The notes beneath the pieces are model-generated. The model saw only the letters and a list, made by a program, of their open reading frames with translations, ran no database searches and had not been told where the DNA came from. DNA of 12,506 nucleotides from an uncultured Clostridia bacterium (lineage in GTDB: Bacteria > Bacillota_A > Clostridia > Oscillospirales > Oscillospiraceae), in the NCBI GenBank assembly GCA_949289625.1, contig CASEPH010000431.1:1-12506 (forward strand), in the 5' to 3' direction. Each line of letters starts with the position of its first letter. The stretch's first letter is position 1. This document shows, one piece after another, positions 6,396 to 12,506 of this stretch. The translations under genes and the position numbers were made by a program.

Positions 6396-7586
6396 ATGAC
6401 AATTCTCAGAAACTGCAGGCTGATTGCCGATCTCACCGAGGGCTATGAGGGTGAGTACGGAGATATCGCCTATGAAAACGGAATCATTGAAGGAATCTAT
6501 CCCGTGGGCAAAGCCCCGATGCCGGAGGGCGCGGAAGTACTGGACATGAAGAATATGACGGTCCTGCCTGGGCTCTTCGATCTCCACATGCACGCGAATT
6601 TTGACAGAATGATCGTCGAACAGATTGCCATACGCACGCCGGAGCAGAGCCTGGTGGACGGCATCGACTATGTGCAGGACTACCTGCGCAACGGCTACAC
6701 CTTCCTGCGGGACTGCGGCATCGCCTACTGGGGCGGGCGCTATATCCGGGAGGTCTTTGACCGGGGTCTGGCCATCGGGCCGCACTATATCTTCTCCGGT
6801 GCCTGCAACAGTCCCCGGGCTCCCGGAAATGCGCAGTTCGGCCCTGTCTACCGGGAGTTCGACGGTCCCCAGTACGCCCTGGAGGTCTGCCGGGACGACG
6901 TTGCCCACGGCGCCAGCTTCGTTAAGTACATGGTCACCGGTGCCATGATGAACGAAGGGGGCGACCCTCAGGCAATGCTCTGCACCCGGGAGGAACTGCA
7001 GGCCATGGTGGACGGCGCCGCTGCCTGCGGCACCTATGTGGCCGCCCACTGCCACGGCAAACCGGGTATTCTCGCCTGCATTGAAACCGGAGTTTACACC
7101 GTGGAACACAGCACCTATCTGGATGACGAGTGCATCGAGGCTTATCTGAAGGCCAACGGCAAAACCGTCATCATCCCCACGCTGGGCGTCATGCACGGAA
7201 TTCTCACCGACCAAACCGGTGCTGTGCCGCAGTATATGAAAGACCGCACCGGCAAGATCTTTGAAAACCTCTGCGTGAATCTGGCAAAGGCCTGCCGGGC
7301 AGGCGTCCTGGTGGGCTGGGGCAGCGATGCCGACCGGACCAGCTTTGACCGTTATCCGGGACTGGAGTTCATAGCCCGCAAGGCCCTGGGCCTGTCGAAC
7401 ATCGAGCTTCTGCGTCAGGCAACCGTCAACAGTGCCAAGATCGCAGGCGTGCTGGACAAAGCCGGCACGATCAAGGCCGGAAAGTGGGCCGACTTCTGCG
7501 TGGTGGACGGCAAGCCCGATGAGGACATCGATGTCATGACCAAGCTGCCGGCCCATGTCATTGTCGGCGGAAAACGCGCCGTGTAA
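6396..7586 (+). CDS. Metal-dependent amidohydrolase (paralog 2)
   Basis: The 396-residue protein is a tandem paralog of the gene before it. The openings align (MTILRNCRL against MTILHNCRL) as do IEGIYPVG and the C-terminal GTIKAGK and DGKPDED segments. All metal ligands are kept: H64 and H66 (DLHMH), K177 (SFVKYM), H218 (VAAHCHG), H238 (TVEHST) and D311 (GWGSD). The segments after the HxH motif (residues about 67-80) and after the fourth strand (about 135-160) differ most, which is where substrate specificity usually lies, so the two enzymes probably act on related but different amides. AGGAGG at 6384-6389 precedes the ATG, and only 14 bases separate it from the previous stop. High similarity of domain ends with divergent specificity loops argues for an old duplication rather than a recent copy. 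Confidence 0.88.
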   Translation: MTILRNCRLIADLTEGYEGEYGDIAYENGIIEGIYPVGKAPMPEGAEVLDMKNMTVLPGLFDLHMHANFDRMIVEQIAIRTPEQSLVDGIDYVQDYLRNGYTFLRDCGIAYWGGRYIREVFDRGLAIGPHYIFSGACNSPRAPGNAQFGPVYREFDGPQYALEVCRDDVAHGASFVKYMVTGAMMNEGGDPQAMLCTREELQAMVDGAAACGTYVAAHCHGKPGILACIETGVYTVEHSTYLDDECIEAYLKANGKTVIIPTLGVMHGILTDQTGAVPQYMKDRTGKIFENLCVNLAKACRAGVLVGWGSDADRTSFDRYPGLEFIARKALGLSNIELLRQATVNSAKIAGVLDKAGTIKAGKWADFCVVDGKPDEDIDVMTKLPAHVIVGGKRAV

Positions 7587-7609
7587 CGGCCGGTACAGGA
7601 GGGAATCAC

Positions 7610-8815
7610 ATGAAAACGAGAAAATATGTACTCATAGCCGTCATGACCCTGAGCACACTGTGCTATACGTATCCGTACCTCAGCTCCACGTTCTACACGC
7701 AGTTTATGGAGGCCTTCGGGCTCACCAATGCCCAGGTGGGAAATCTGATCGCCATGTTCGGCCTCACCGCGGTCCCCGGCTACCTCTTCGGCGGCCTGCT
7801 GGCTGACCGGTTCAGCCCCAAGAAGCTGGTCATCATCTCCCAGCTTCTGACGGCTGTCATCGGCCTTTGCATCTGCTTTCTGCAGGGGTACACGATTCTG
7901 CTCATCTGCTACCTGGCACTGGGTGTCTCCACCACCTTCATCCACTGGTCCGCTTTTCTCAAACTTATCCGGGCGCAGGGTACCGACGCTGATGAGGGCA
8001 AGATCTTCGGCTTCTTCGAGACCTGCAGTGCCGCAGTGAGCATCATCTGCTCCTACGGCATTCTGGGAATCCTGGGCAACCTCCCCAGCTTCCGCATCGT
8101 GCAGGCCATCTACGCTGTGATCCTGATTATCGTGGCTGTCGTCATCGGGCTTTTCGTCAAGGATGCGGATGTACGGGGCGTGAGCTCTGACAGATTCCGG
8201 ATCAGCATGGCCGGTAAGGCCCTGCGCCATCCCGTCACGTGGATCAACGGCTTCATCGTCATGGGACTTTTCATGGCCTTGTCCTGCAGCACCTATCTCA
8301 ACCCCATGCTCTCTGAGAACTACGGTATGAATGTCACCGTGGCAACAGGCTATTCCATCTACAACCGCTACGTGGCCCGGGTTCTGCTGGCCACCGCAGG
8401 CGGTCTGCTGCTGGACAAGCTGAAGACGCCGAAATTCCTCAGCATCTTCTCGGTTGCCATGATGGTGGTTCTCGGCGGCCTCATCGCCGTGCCCATGGAC
8501 AGCAGCCTCATGGTGCTGGCCTTTATCCTCTGCATTCTCTTCTCGTCCATGCTGGGTAGCACGCGAAGCGGCATGTACACCCCCATTCCGGAAGCCAAGA
8601 TGCCCATGAGCATCACCGGTACGGCAATGGGCATCTGCTCCGCCATCGGCTACTCCTCCGACCTTTGGCTGTACACGCTGTGCGGCAAGTGGCTGGACCA
8701 GTATGGCAGCGCGGGATATCACTACATCTGGATGCTCACCATCGGGGCCATGGCGCTGGTGGTCGTCTGCTGCGTGCTGCTGCATCTCTATGAGAAAAAG
8801 TACGTAAAAGCGTAA
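7610..8815 (+). CDS. Major facilitator superfamily transporter
   Basis: The 401-residue protein is strongly hydrophobic with about twelve predicted membrane helices, the usual MFS size. The loop between helices 2 and 3 carries the family motif as GGLLADRFSPKKLVI (residues about 61-75). The N-terminus is short and cytosolic, and a basic tail (LYEKKYVKA) follows the last helix, both consistent with cytosolic ends. It follows the second amidohydrolase by 23 bases with AGGAGGG at 7597-7603. MFS carriers move small solutes by uniport or by coupling to protons; the solute is not visible here. In this operon it may import the amidohydrolase substrate or export a product. Its closest subfamily cannot be decided by eye. 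Confidence 0.87.
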   Translation: MKTRKYVLIAVMTLSTLCYTYPYLSSTFYTQFMEAFGLTNAQVGNLIAMFGLTAVPGYLFGGLLADRFSPKKLVIISQLLTAVIGLCICFLQGYTILLICYLALGVSTTFIHWSAFLKLIRAQGTDADEGKIFGFFETCSAAVSIICSYGILGILGNLPSFRIVQAIYAVILIIVAVVIGLFVKDADVRGVSSDRFRISMAGKALRHPVTWINGFIVMGLFMALSCSTYLNPMLSENYGMNVTVATGYSIYNRYVARVLLATAGGLLLDKLKTPKFLSIFSVAMMVVLGGLIAVPMDSSLMVLAFILCILFSSMLGSTRSGMYTPIPEAKMPMSITGTAMGICSAIGYSSDLWLYTLCGKWLDQYGSAGYHYIWMLTIGAMALVVVCCVLLHLYEKKYVKA

Positions 8816-8823
8816 ATCAGTGC

Positions 8824-8852
8824 CCCATGCTCCGCTCTCCACGGGGCATGGG
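8824..8852 (+). repeat. Intercistronic hairpin between the two transporter genes
   Basis: An inverted repeat, CCCATGC (8824-8830) and GCATGGG (8846-8852), surrounds a 15-base loop. An alternative pairing TGCCCC/GGGGCA (8821-8826, 8843-8848) competes with it. There is no T run, so it is not a standard terminator. It occupies the only sizeable gap (60 bases) inside the operon and may tune mRNA stability or expression of the downstream symporter gene. Confidence 0.35.
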
Positions 8853-8875
8853 ACACAGGAAAAGGAATCAGGATC

Positions 8876-10288
8876 ATGAACATCATAGACTACCTTGCAT
8901 TTGCCATCACCCTGGTCCCGGTGGTAATCATCGGCTGGTTATCTGCCAGGCGCTCCCATCGGGACAACACCAGCCGCGAATTCCAGCTGGCCGGCAAGGG
9001 GATCAACAAAATTCAGGCCGGTTTCTCCATGGCCGCCACGGATTTCGGCGGGAGCGGCCTGGTGGGGGCCATCGGGACCTGTTACCTCTCCGGCATGAGC
9101 GGCGCATGGTGGAACCTGGCTGCGGCTCCGGCTTTCCTGCTCATCGGACTCCTGCTGGCCCGCAGCCTCAACACCATGGGCAGCGCGACCCTTCCCGAGT
9201 ACCTGGGCAAACGCTACTCCCCCGCCGTCAAGTACATCACCTGCATCATGCATGTGTGCACCTCGGTGGCCACGCTCTCCGTACAGTTCACCGTCTCCTG
9301 TACGGTGCTGCACGTGCTCTCCGGACTGGACCTCACCCTCTCCCTCATCATCAGCATGGCCCTGGTGGTCCTGCTGACAAGCGGCGGACTGCGCAGCGTG
9401 GTGAATACCGACTCCGTGTTCTTCGTCATTATCGTACTCTCCGTGCTCATCGCCGTGCCGGTGACGCTGAGTGCCGGCGGCGGCTACACCAGCATCACAG
9501 AGCGGCTGCCCGAGGGCTTTCTGCGCATGGACGGTCTGGGCTTCTGGACACCGATGAGCTGGGTTCTCATGTGCGCGCTCTCCTACTCCACCAACCAAAA
9601 CTACGTGCAGCGGATGGTCTCCTCCCGGAATGAAGGCACAGCCGTATTCGCCGCTGTGTTTACCGCAGGCTTCTACGTGGTCATCTCTGTGGCGCTGGGG
9701 CTCATCGGCGTGGCGGCTTCGGTCCTGCTGCCCGGCATTGAAGACACGAACACCGTTTTCCCGGAGGTGCTGGTAAACTTCTTCCCCCACGGCCTGTTGG
9801 GCCTGGGCCTTGCTGGCGTGTTTGCCGCCACGATCTCCACCGGCACCAGTATTCTGCACGCCGTCTCCACCCTTATTGTCAACGACATCTGGAAGCCCAC
9901 CTGCGGGCGCAACAGCTCCGACAAGGCACAGCTTCGCCTCATGCGGGCGCTGGTCTATATCACCGCTGTGTTCAGTCTGGGCATCTCCCTGCTCTCCAGC
10001 AACATTATCGACGTGTGCTATGTGGGAGGCCTCTTCTACTCCGTATCCGCTTTCCTGCCCATGGTGTTCGGCCTGCACAGCAAGTTCGTGACAAAGCGCG
10101 CCGCCCTGGCCAGTATCCTGGTGACGGTGGTACTGAGCCTGTTCTGGGAGTATTTTCCGCAATTCCGTCCGGCTGCATTCGCTTCCCTTCCCTCCAATGT
10201 ATTCGGCCTGGTGGTAAGCCTCGTGGTCATCCTGGCGGTCTCTCTTCTGGACAAGGGCGCCCGCAGGGAGTTGTCTGCCGAAATCTAA
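8876..10288 (+). CDS. Sodium:solute symporter (SSS family)
   Basis: The 470-residue protein has around thirteen predicted membrane helices, standard for the SSS (PutP/PanF/SGLT) family. Family features are the opening loop with REFQLAGKGINKIQAGFSMAATDFGGSG (residues about 35-62, given here as a region), the RMVSSRNE cytosolic loop (about 246-253) and the ATISTGTSILHAVSTL helix (about 320-335), whose serine and threonine residues correspond to the conserved sodium site. Such carriers import amino acids, vitamins or organic acids with sodium. The ribosome binding site (AAGGA at 8862-8866) is weaker than those of the other operon genes. As last gene of the operon, it probably brings in the amidohydrolase substrate. 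Why the operon carries two unrelated transporters is unknown; one may import and the other export. Confidence 0.9.
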   Translation: MNIIDYLAFAITLVPVVIIGWLSARRSHRDNTSREFQLAGKGINKIQAGFSMAATDFGGSGLVGAIGTCYLSGMSGAWWNLAAAPAFLLIGLLLARSLNTMGSATLPEYLGKRYSPAVKYITCIMHVCTSVATLSVQFTVSCTVLHVLSGLDLTLSLIISMALVVLLTSGGLRSVVNTDSVFFVIIVLSVLIAVPVTLSAGGGYTSITERLPEGFLRMDGLGFWTPMSWVLMCALSYSTNQNYVQRMVSSRNEGTAVFAAVFTAGFYVVISVALGLIGVAASVLLPGIEDTNTVFPEVLVNFFPHGLLGLGLAGVFAATISTGTSILHAVSTLIVNDIWKPTCGRNSSDKAQLRLMRALVYITAVFSLGISLLSSNIIDVCYVGGLFYSVSAFLPMVFGLHSKFVTKRAALASILVTVVLSLFWEYFPQFRPAAFASLPSNVFGLVVSLVVILAVSLLDKGARRELSAEI

Positions 10289-10387
10289 CATCTCGTTTTC
10301 ACAGGGCCGTTGCCTTTTCAGCAGCACGCGCGGGAAATTCCCCAAGGGCCCCGGCGGAAAAATCTTATGCCCGCTTCTGTCGGCAGG

Positions 10388-10429
10388 AAAACAGCCGCAA
10401 GCTATTTTGCGATGGCTTGCGGCTGTTTT
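10388..10429. terminator. Bidirectional rho-independent terminator
   Basis: A perfect 15-base inverted repeat (10388-10402 and 10415-10429) with a 12-base loop has AAAA at one end and TTTT at the other, so it reads as a GC-rich stem with a short T run in both directions. It lies between the convergent symporter and YolD-like genes, about 100 bases after the first and 15 bases after the second, and would serve both. The stretch 10289-10387 holds no gene I can support. Confidence 0.85.
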
Positions 10430-10443
10430 GATGCTGCCGGGAT

Positions 10444-10863
10444 TCAGGGATGCGCTTCTTCTGCAAATTCAATACTTCGCATCTGAGCGATGGGGACCCG
10501 GGACCGGTCCGCCATTTGAATGACCTGCTCCGTCAGGTCCATCTTCCGCGCGACACCGCGGATGGTCACGTAGGCGCCCCCCGCTTTCCGGCTGTCCGGC
10601 ACAAAGTAGGTGATGGCCACCTCCGGCCGCTCCTCCAGACGATCCCGGAGGATACACAGCTGCCGGTTGAGATGCTCCCGTTCGTCCTCCTCCAGGTCCG
10701 TCCAGGCGGCGGTCTCCCGCTCTGTCTCTGCAATGGCAGCCCCGTGTCCGGTCAGTGCGGCAAAGGGAGAAAACTGGGCTGCCCGGTCATGCATGGACAT
10801 CCGGGGGTGCTTCTGGGACATGGGATGGGGCAGGTCGATGATGTCGTCGTAGGGTCCTCTCAT
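10444..10863 (-). CDS. YolD-like protein, partner of the Y-family polymerase
   Basis: The 139-residue protein starts at the ATG at 10863, which overlaps the polymerase stop in an ATGA arrangement; a GGAGG lies about nine bases upstream inside the polymerase gene. The frame stays open further upstream, but that part is only the other frame of the polymerase gene. The family signature is the N-terminal RMSMHDRAAQFSPFAALTGH (residues 21-40), followed by a helical segment rich in E and R and a beta-rich C-terminal part (VAITYFVPD, GAYVTIRGVARKMD). YolD-like proteins are regularly encoded next to UvrX/UmuC-type polymerases in Bacillota and have been proposed to replace UmuD as polymerase partner. 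The expected role is therefore in DNA-damage tolerance. The gene looks intact, although the polymerase before it has lost its 5' end, so its own transcription may be compromised. Confidence 0.87.
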   Translation of the reverse strand: MRGPYDDIIDLPHPMSQKHPRMSMHDRAAQFSPFAALTGHGAAIAETERETAAWTDLEEDEREHLNRQLCILRDRLEERPEVAITYFVPDSRKAGGAYVTIRGVARKMDLTEQVIQMADRSRVPIAQMRSIEFAEEAHP

Positions 10864-12341
10864 GCCTTGTGGCCTCCGATCTGGTGATTTCGCTCTTTTG
10901 CCGTGGCGCCATCCTCCAGACTGGAGGCCTTCAAGATGGCGTTCTTGCCGAATTTCTGTTTGATACCCAACACCGCTTTCTGGATCCGCCGTTCTTTCTC
11001 CAGGGCGGTGTCTTCCTCCTCCGCCGCTTTCTCCAAAGCTGTGTAGTCGGTGAAGAGGTCCAGCTGCTGCGGAACTTCGCGTTTTTTCGCGGCACTCTCC
11101 TCCACCAGCTTGTTGGCCCCGATGGTGATACGCCGGATGGTGAGTTTCGGGTCCACGCATTTCTCATATAACTCCAGAACCGCCCCGGTAATCAGCTTTT
11201 CCGACGAGGTCTGCCGGTGGAGATTGGCGGTGCCGTGGGCGTGCTTGGGAATCCTCCGGCCGTACAGATCCGTCTTTGTCTCTCCCTGGTACCGGCCGCT
11301 GTCGATGTTTTCCCGGTCGTAGCCGATTGTCAGCTCCAGCTGGTCTGTCACCAACCCCTTCTCCAGAAGGTCCAGGGAAACCATCTCCGCCATCTCCCGT
11401 ACCACCAGCTTGGCCTTGTCATAGGGATAGGGATACTGCAGCACCTGGCCGGAGCAGAGGCAGCGGTTTTCCGGGCGGTAGGCTTTGACGTCGGCGATGG
11501 TGCAGGGCTCCCAGCCCCAGGCGTGGTCGACAAGCAGTTCCGCGTTGACGCCGAAGAGCTTGTAGAGCAGGTCCTCATTGTAGTGGTCTGTGGACTTTCC
11601 AATAGAGCAGCGGGCAATATCCCCCATGGTGTAGAGTCCCTGGGCCTCCAGCTTCCGGGCGTATCCTTTCCCCACTCTCCAAAAATCCGTTAAGGGCCGG
11701 TGATTCCAGAGCAGCTGCCGGTAGGTCCTCTCATTGAGCTGGGCGATCCGGACGCCGTTCTTGTCCGGCTTGATGTGTTTCGCCATGATGTCCATGGCAA
11801 CTTTACAAAGGTACAGGTTGGGGCCGATTCCGGCTGTAGCGGTGATGCCCACAGTGTGCAGCACATCCAGGATGATGGTTCGGGCCAGCTCCCGGGCCGT
11901 CATATGGTAGGTGTCCAGGTAGTTGGTGACGTCCATCATCACCTCATCAATGGAATAGACAATCATATCTTCCTGAGACACGTATTTCAGGTACACTTCG
12001 TGAATGCGGGTGCTGTATTGGATATAGAGAGCCATTCTGGGGGGCGCCACGATGTAGTTGAGGCTCTCCTCTGGGTGAGCCTGGGTCACAATATTGTCAT
12101 AGCCACCATGAAGAAGGACATGGCCTGGGACCTGTCGGCGGCGCTCCGCATTAACGGCCTCTACCTTTTGGATGACCTCGAACAGCCGGGCTCGTCCCGG
12201 GATACCGTAGGATTTCAGGGAGGGGCTGACAGCAAGGCAGATGGTTTTCTCCGTTCTGGAGGCATCCGCCACCACCAGATTCGTGGTCATGGGGTCCAAG
12301 CCCCGCTCCATGCACTCCACGGAGGCGTAGAAGGACTTCAA
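10860..12341 (-). CDS. Y-family DNA polymerase (UmuC/UvrX type), 5' end lost, probably inactive
   Basis: The remaining 493 codons encode nearly a whole translesion polymerase: fingers (TEKTICLAVSPSLKSYGIPG, residues about 30-49), the palm motif YSIDE with catalytic D132-E133, a helix-hairpin-helix region near WRVGKGYARKLEAQGL, the little-finger domain, and a beta-clamp-binding motif QLDLF at 426-430. The frame begins KSFYASVEC. In intact homologs this is preceded by roughly ten residues ending in I-D-[LM], where D is the first catalytic metal ligand. Here those residues are replaced by unrelated AT-rich sequence. The only start available at the edge is TTG (12341-12339) without a ribosome binding site. 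The family copies past DNA lesions; this copy lacks one of three catalytic acids and is probably dead. It overlaps the YolD-like gene by four bases. The break coincides with a likely mobile-element end. Confidence 0.88.
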   Translation of the reverse strand: MKSFYASVECMERGLDPMTTNLVVADASRTEKTICLAVSPSLKSYGIPGRARLFEVIQKVEAVNAERRRQVPGHVLLHGGYDNIVTQAHPEESLNYIVAPPRMALYIQYSTRIHEVYLKYVSQEDMIVYSIDEVMMDVTNYLDTYHMTARELARTIILDVLHTVGITATAGIGPNLYLCKVAMDIMAKHIKPDKNGVRIAQLNERTYRQLLWNHRPLTDFWRVGKGYARKLEAQGLYTMGDIARCSIGKSTDHYNEDLLYKLFGVNAELLVDHAWGWEPCTIADVKAYRPENRCLCSGQVLQYPYPYDKAKLVVREMAEMVSLDLLEKGLVTDQLELTIGYDRENIDSGRYQGETKTDLYGRRIPKHAHGTANLHRQTSSEKLITGAVLELYEKCVDPKLTIRRITIGANKLVEESAAKKREVPQQLDLFTDYTALEKAAEEEDTALEKERRIQKAVLGIKQKFGKNAILKASSLEDGATAKERNHQIGGHKA

Positions 12342-12342
12342 G

Positions 12343-12365
12343 AAAAGCCGAATTCGGCTTTTTTT
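12343..12365 (+). terminator. Palindrome with T run at the insertion edge
   Basis: A perfect 20-base palindrome, AAAAGCCGAATTCGGCTTTT (12343-12362), can fold as an eight-base stem with a four-base AATT loop. It continues in T to 12365, like a short rho-independent terminator on the + strand. It begins within two bases of the break in the polymerase gene, so it may block transcription entering the element from outside. Confidence 0.55.
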
Positions 12366-12386
12366 GAATAATGCCGAGGAAAAAGA

Positions 12387-12447
12387 AATGCCGATATAAT
12401 TTAGAAAAGGTTGAAATACAAGAGGAATTCAAGTAAATATCGGCATT
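12387..12447. repeat. Inverted repeat AATGCCGATAT
   Basis: The arms AATGCCGATAT (12387-12397) and ATATCGGCATT (12437-12447) are exact complements 39 bases apart. A third copy of the core, AATGCCGA, occurs at 12370-12377 in the same direction as the left arm. The set may be binding sites for a transposase or regulator, or leader structure. Confidence 0.5.
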
Positions 12448-12450
12448 ACC

Positions 12451-12478
12451 TGTTATACTTGGAACACCAAATATAACA
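12451..12478. repeat. Near-perfect inverted repeat before the edge gene
   Basis: The arms TGTTATACTTGG (12451-12462) and CCAAATATAACA (12467-12478) pair at 11 of 12 positions around a four-base AACA loop. The left arm contains an extended -10-like TGTTATACT. The repeat ends where the AGGGGG ribosome binding site (12478-12483) begins, so it could affect transcription or translation of the gene that follows. Confidence 0.45.
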
Positions 12479-12491
12479 GGGGGTGTATGCT

Positions 12492-12506
12492 TTGCAAAGG
12501 ATAGAA
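12492..12506 (+). CDS. Possible start of a gene running off the window, perhaps a transposase
   Basis: A TTG at 12492 follows an AGGGGG ribosome binding site (12478-12483) with eight-base spacing and opens the frame M-Q-R-I-E to the window end. The ATG at 12487 is closed by TAG after four codons. Only five codons are visible, so the product cannot be identified; the idea of a transposase comes only from the insertion context. Confidence 0.3.

Larger units (their letters stand above)
12342..12506 (+). mobile_element. Probable end of an inserted mobile element, interrupting the polymerase gene
   Basis: At about 12342 the polymerase homology stops inside a conserved motif and the DNA changes to AT-rich, non-coding sequence with three hairpin-forming repeats. 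It ends in a possible + strand gene start reaching the window edge. This layout (terminator-like tip, structured leader, then an open reading frame pointing inward) suits an insertion sequence. No terminal inverted repeat or target duplication can be checked because the other end is missing. The family is not recognised; an IS200/IS605-type element, whose left end carries a terminator and leader hairpins, is one option among several. Confidence 0.5.

Noticed and set aside
8827..9633. A + strand frame of 268 codons overlapping the symporter gene
   Set aside because: It is arginine-, histidine- and proline-rich, overlaps a well-supported SSS gene in another frame, and has no recognisable domain.
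5152..10345. Four very long - strand open frames (392-475 codons) opposite the amidohydrolase and transporter genes
   Set aside because: Their translations are rich in H, Q, G, D and V without domain logic, they lack ribosome binding sites, and the + strand frames carry clear family motifs. They are shadows caused by GC-rich codon use.
11700..12371. A 223-codon + strand frame opposite the polymerase gene
   Set aside because: It is antisense to conserved polymerase motifs, has no supporting ribosome binding site, and its composition is typical of an antisense shadow.
12342..12506. A CRISPR array or group II intron end as explanation for the repeats beside the polymerase gene
   Set aside because: The repeats are inverted and unequal, with no regular spacing as in CRISPR, and the junction does not begin with the GTGYG-type sequence expected of a group II intron.

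Overview
The window looks like a chromosomal segment from a Gram-positive anaerobe of the Clostridia, probably a gut member of the Oscillospiraceae/Lachnospiraceae group. The clues are strong AGGAGG-type ribosome binding sites, frequent TTG starts, a YolD-like/Y-family polymerase pair typical of Bacillota, and moderately high GC in the metabolic block. This assignment is inference from style and protein flavour; no rRNA or marker gene is present.

Region 1 (1-4022, + strand) is a tightly packed five-gene cassette. It contains the C-terminal part of a DUF3427 superfamily 2 helicase (its N-terminus lies outside the window), an AT-rich small protein of unknown function, a MutT-like NUDIX hydrolase, a 666-residue protein fusing a phospholipase-D-type nuclease half-site to a P-loop ATPase, and a MazG-like/phosphoribosyl-ATP-pyrophosphohydrolase-like enzyme. 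Gaps range from 13 bases to a 1-base overlap, so the genes are almost certainly one transcript. The mix of helicase, nuclease-ATPase and two nucleotide-cleaning enzymes resembles a genome-defence module. This is the best candidate in the window for an undescribed system, but its function is inferred.

Region 2 (4180-10429) is a metabolic locus. An XRE-family regulator on the - strand is divergent from a + strand operon of two paralogous metal-dependent amidohydrolases, an MFS transporter and a sodium:solute symporter. A perfect 37-base palindrome in the divergent region covers the regulator's -35 box. A partial copy of its half-site overlaps the regulator's Shine-Dalgarno sequence, which suggests autoregulation. 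Hairpin terminators close both ends. The likely role is uptake and hydrolysis of small amide compounds such as dipeptides or N-acyl amino acids; the substrate is not visible.

Region 3 (10444-12506) holds, on the - strand, a Y-family (UmuC/UvrX-type) DNA polymerase followed by an overlapping YolD-like gene, a translesion-synthesis pair. The polymerase lacks its first few residues, including the first catalytic aspartate. At that point (about 12342) the sequence changes to AT-rich DNA with nested palindromes and the likely start of a + strand gene, probably the end of an inserted mobile element whose body lies beyond the window.
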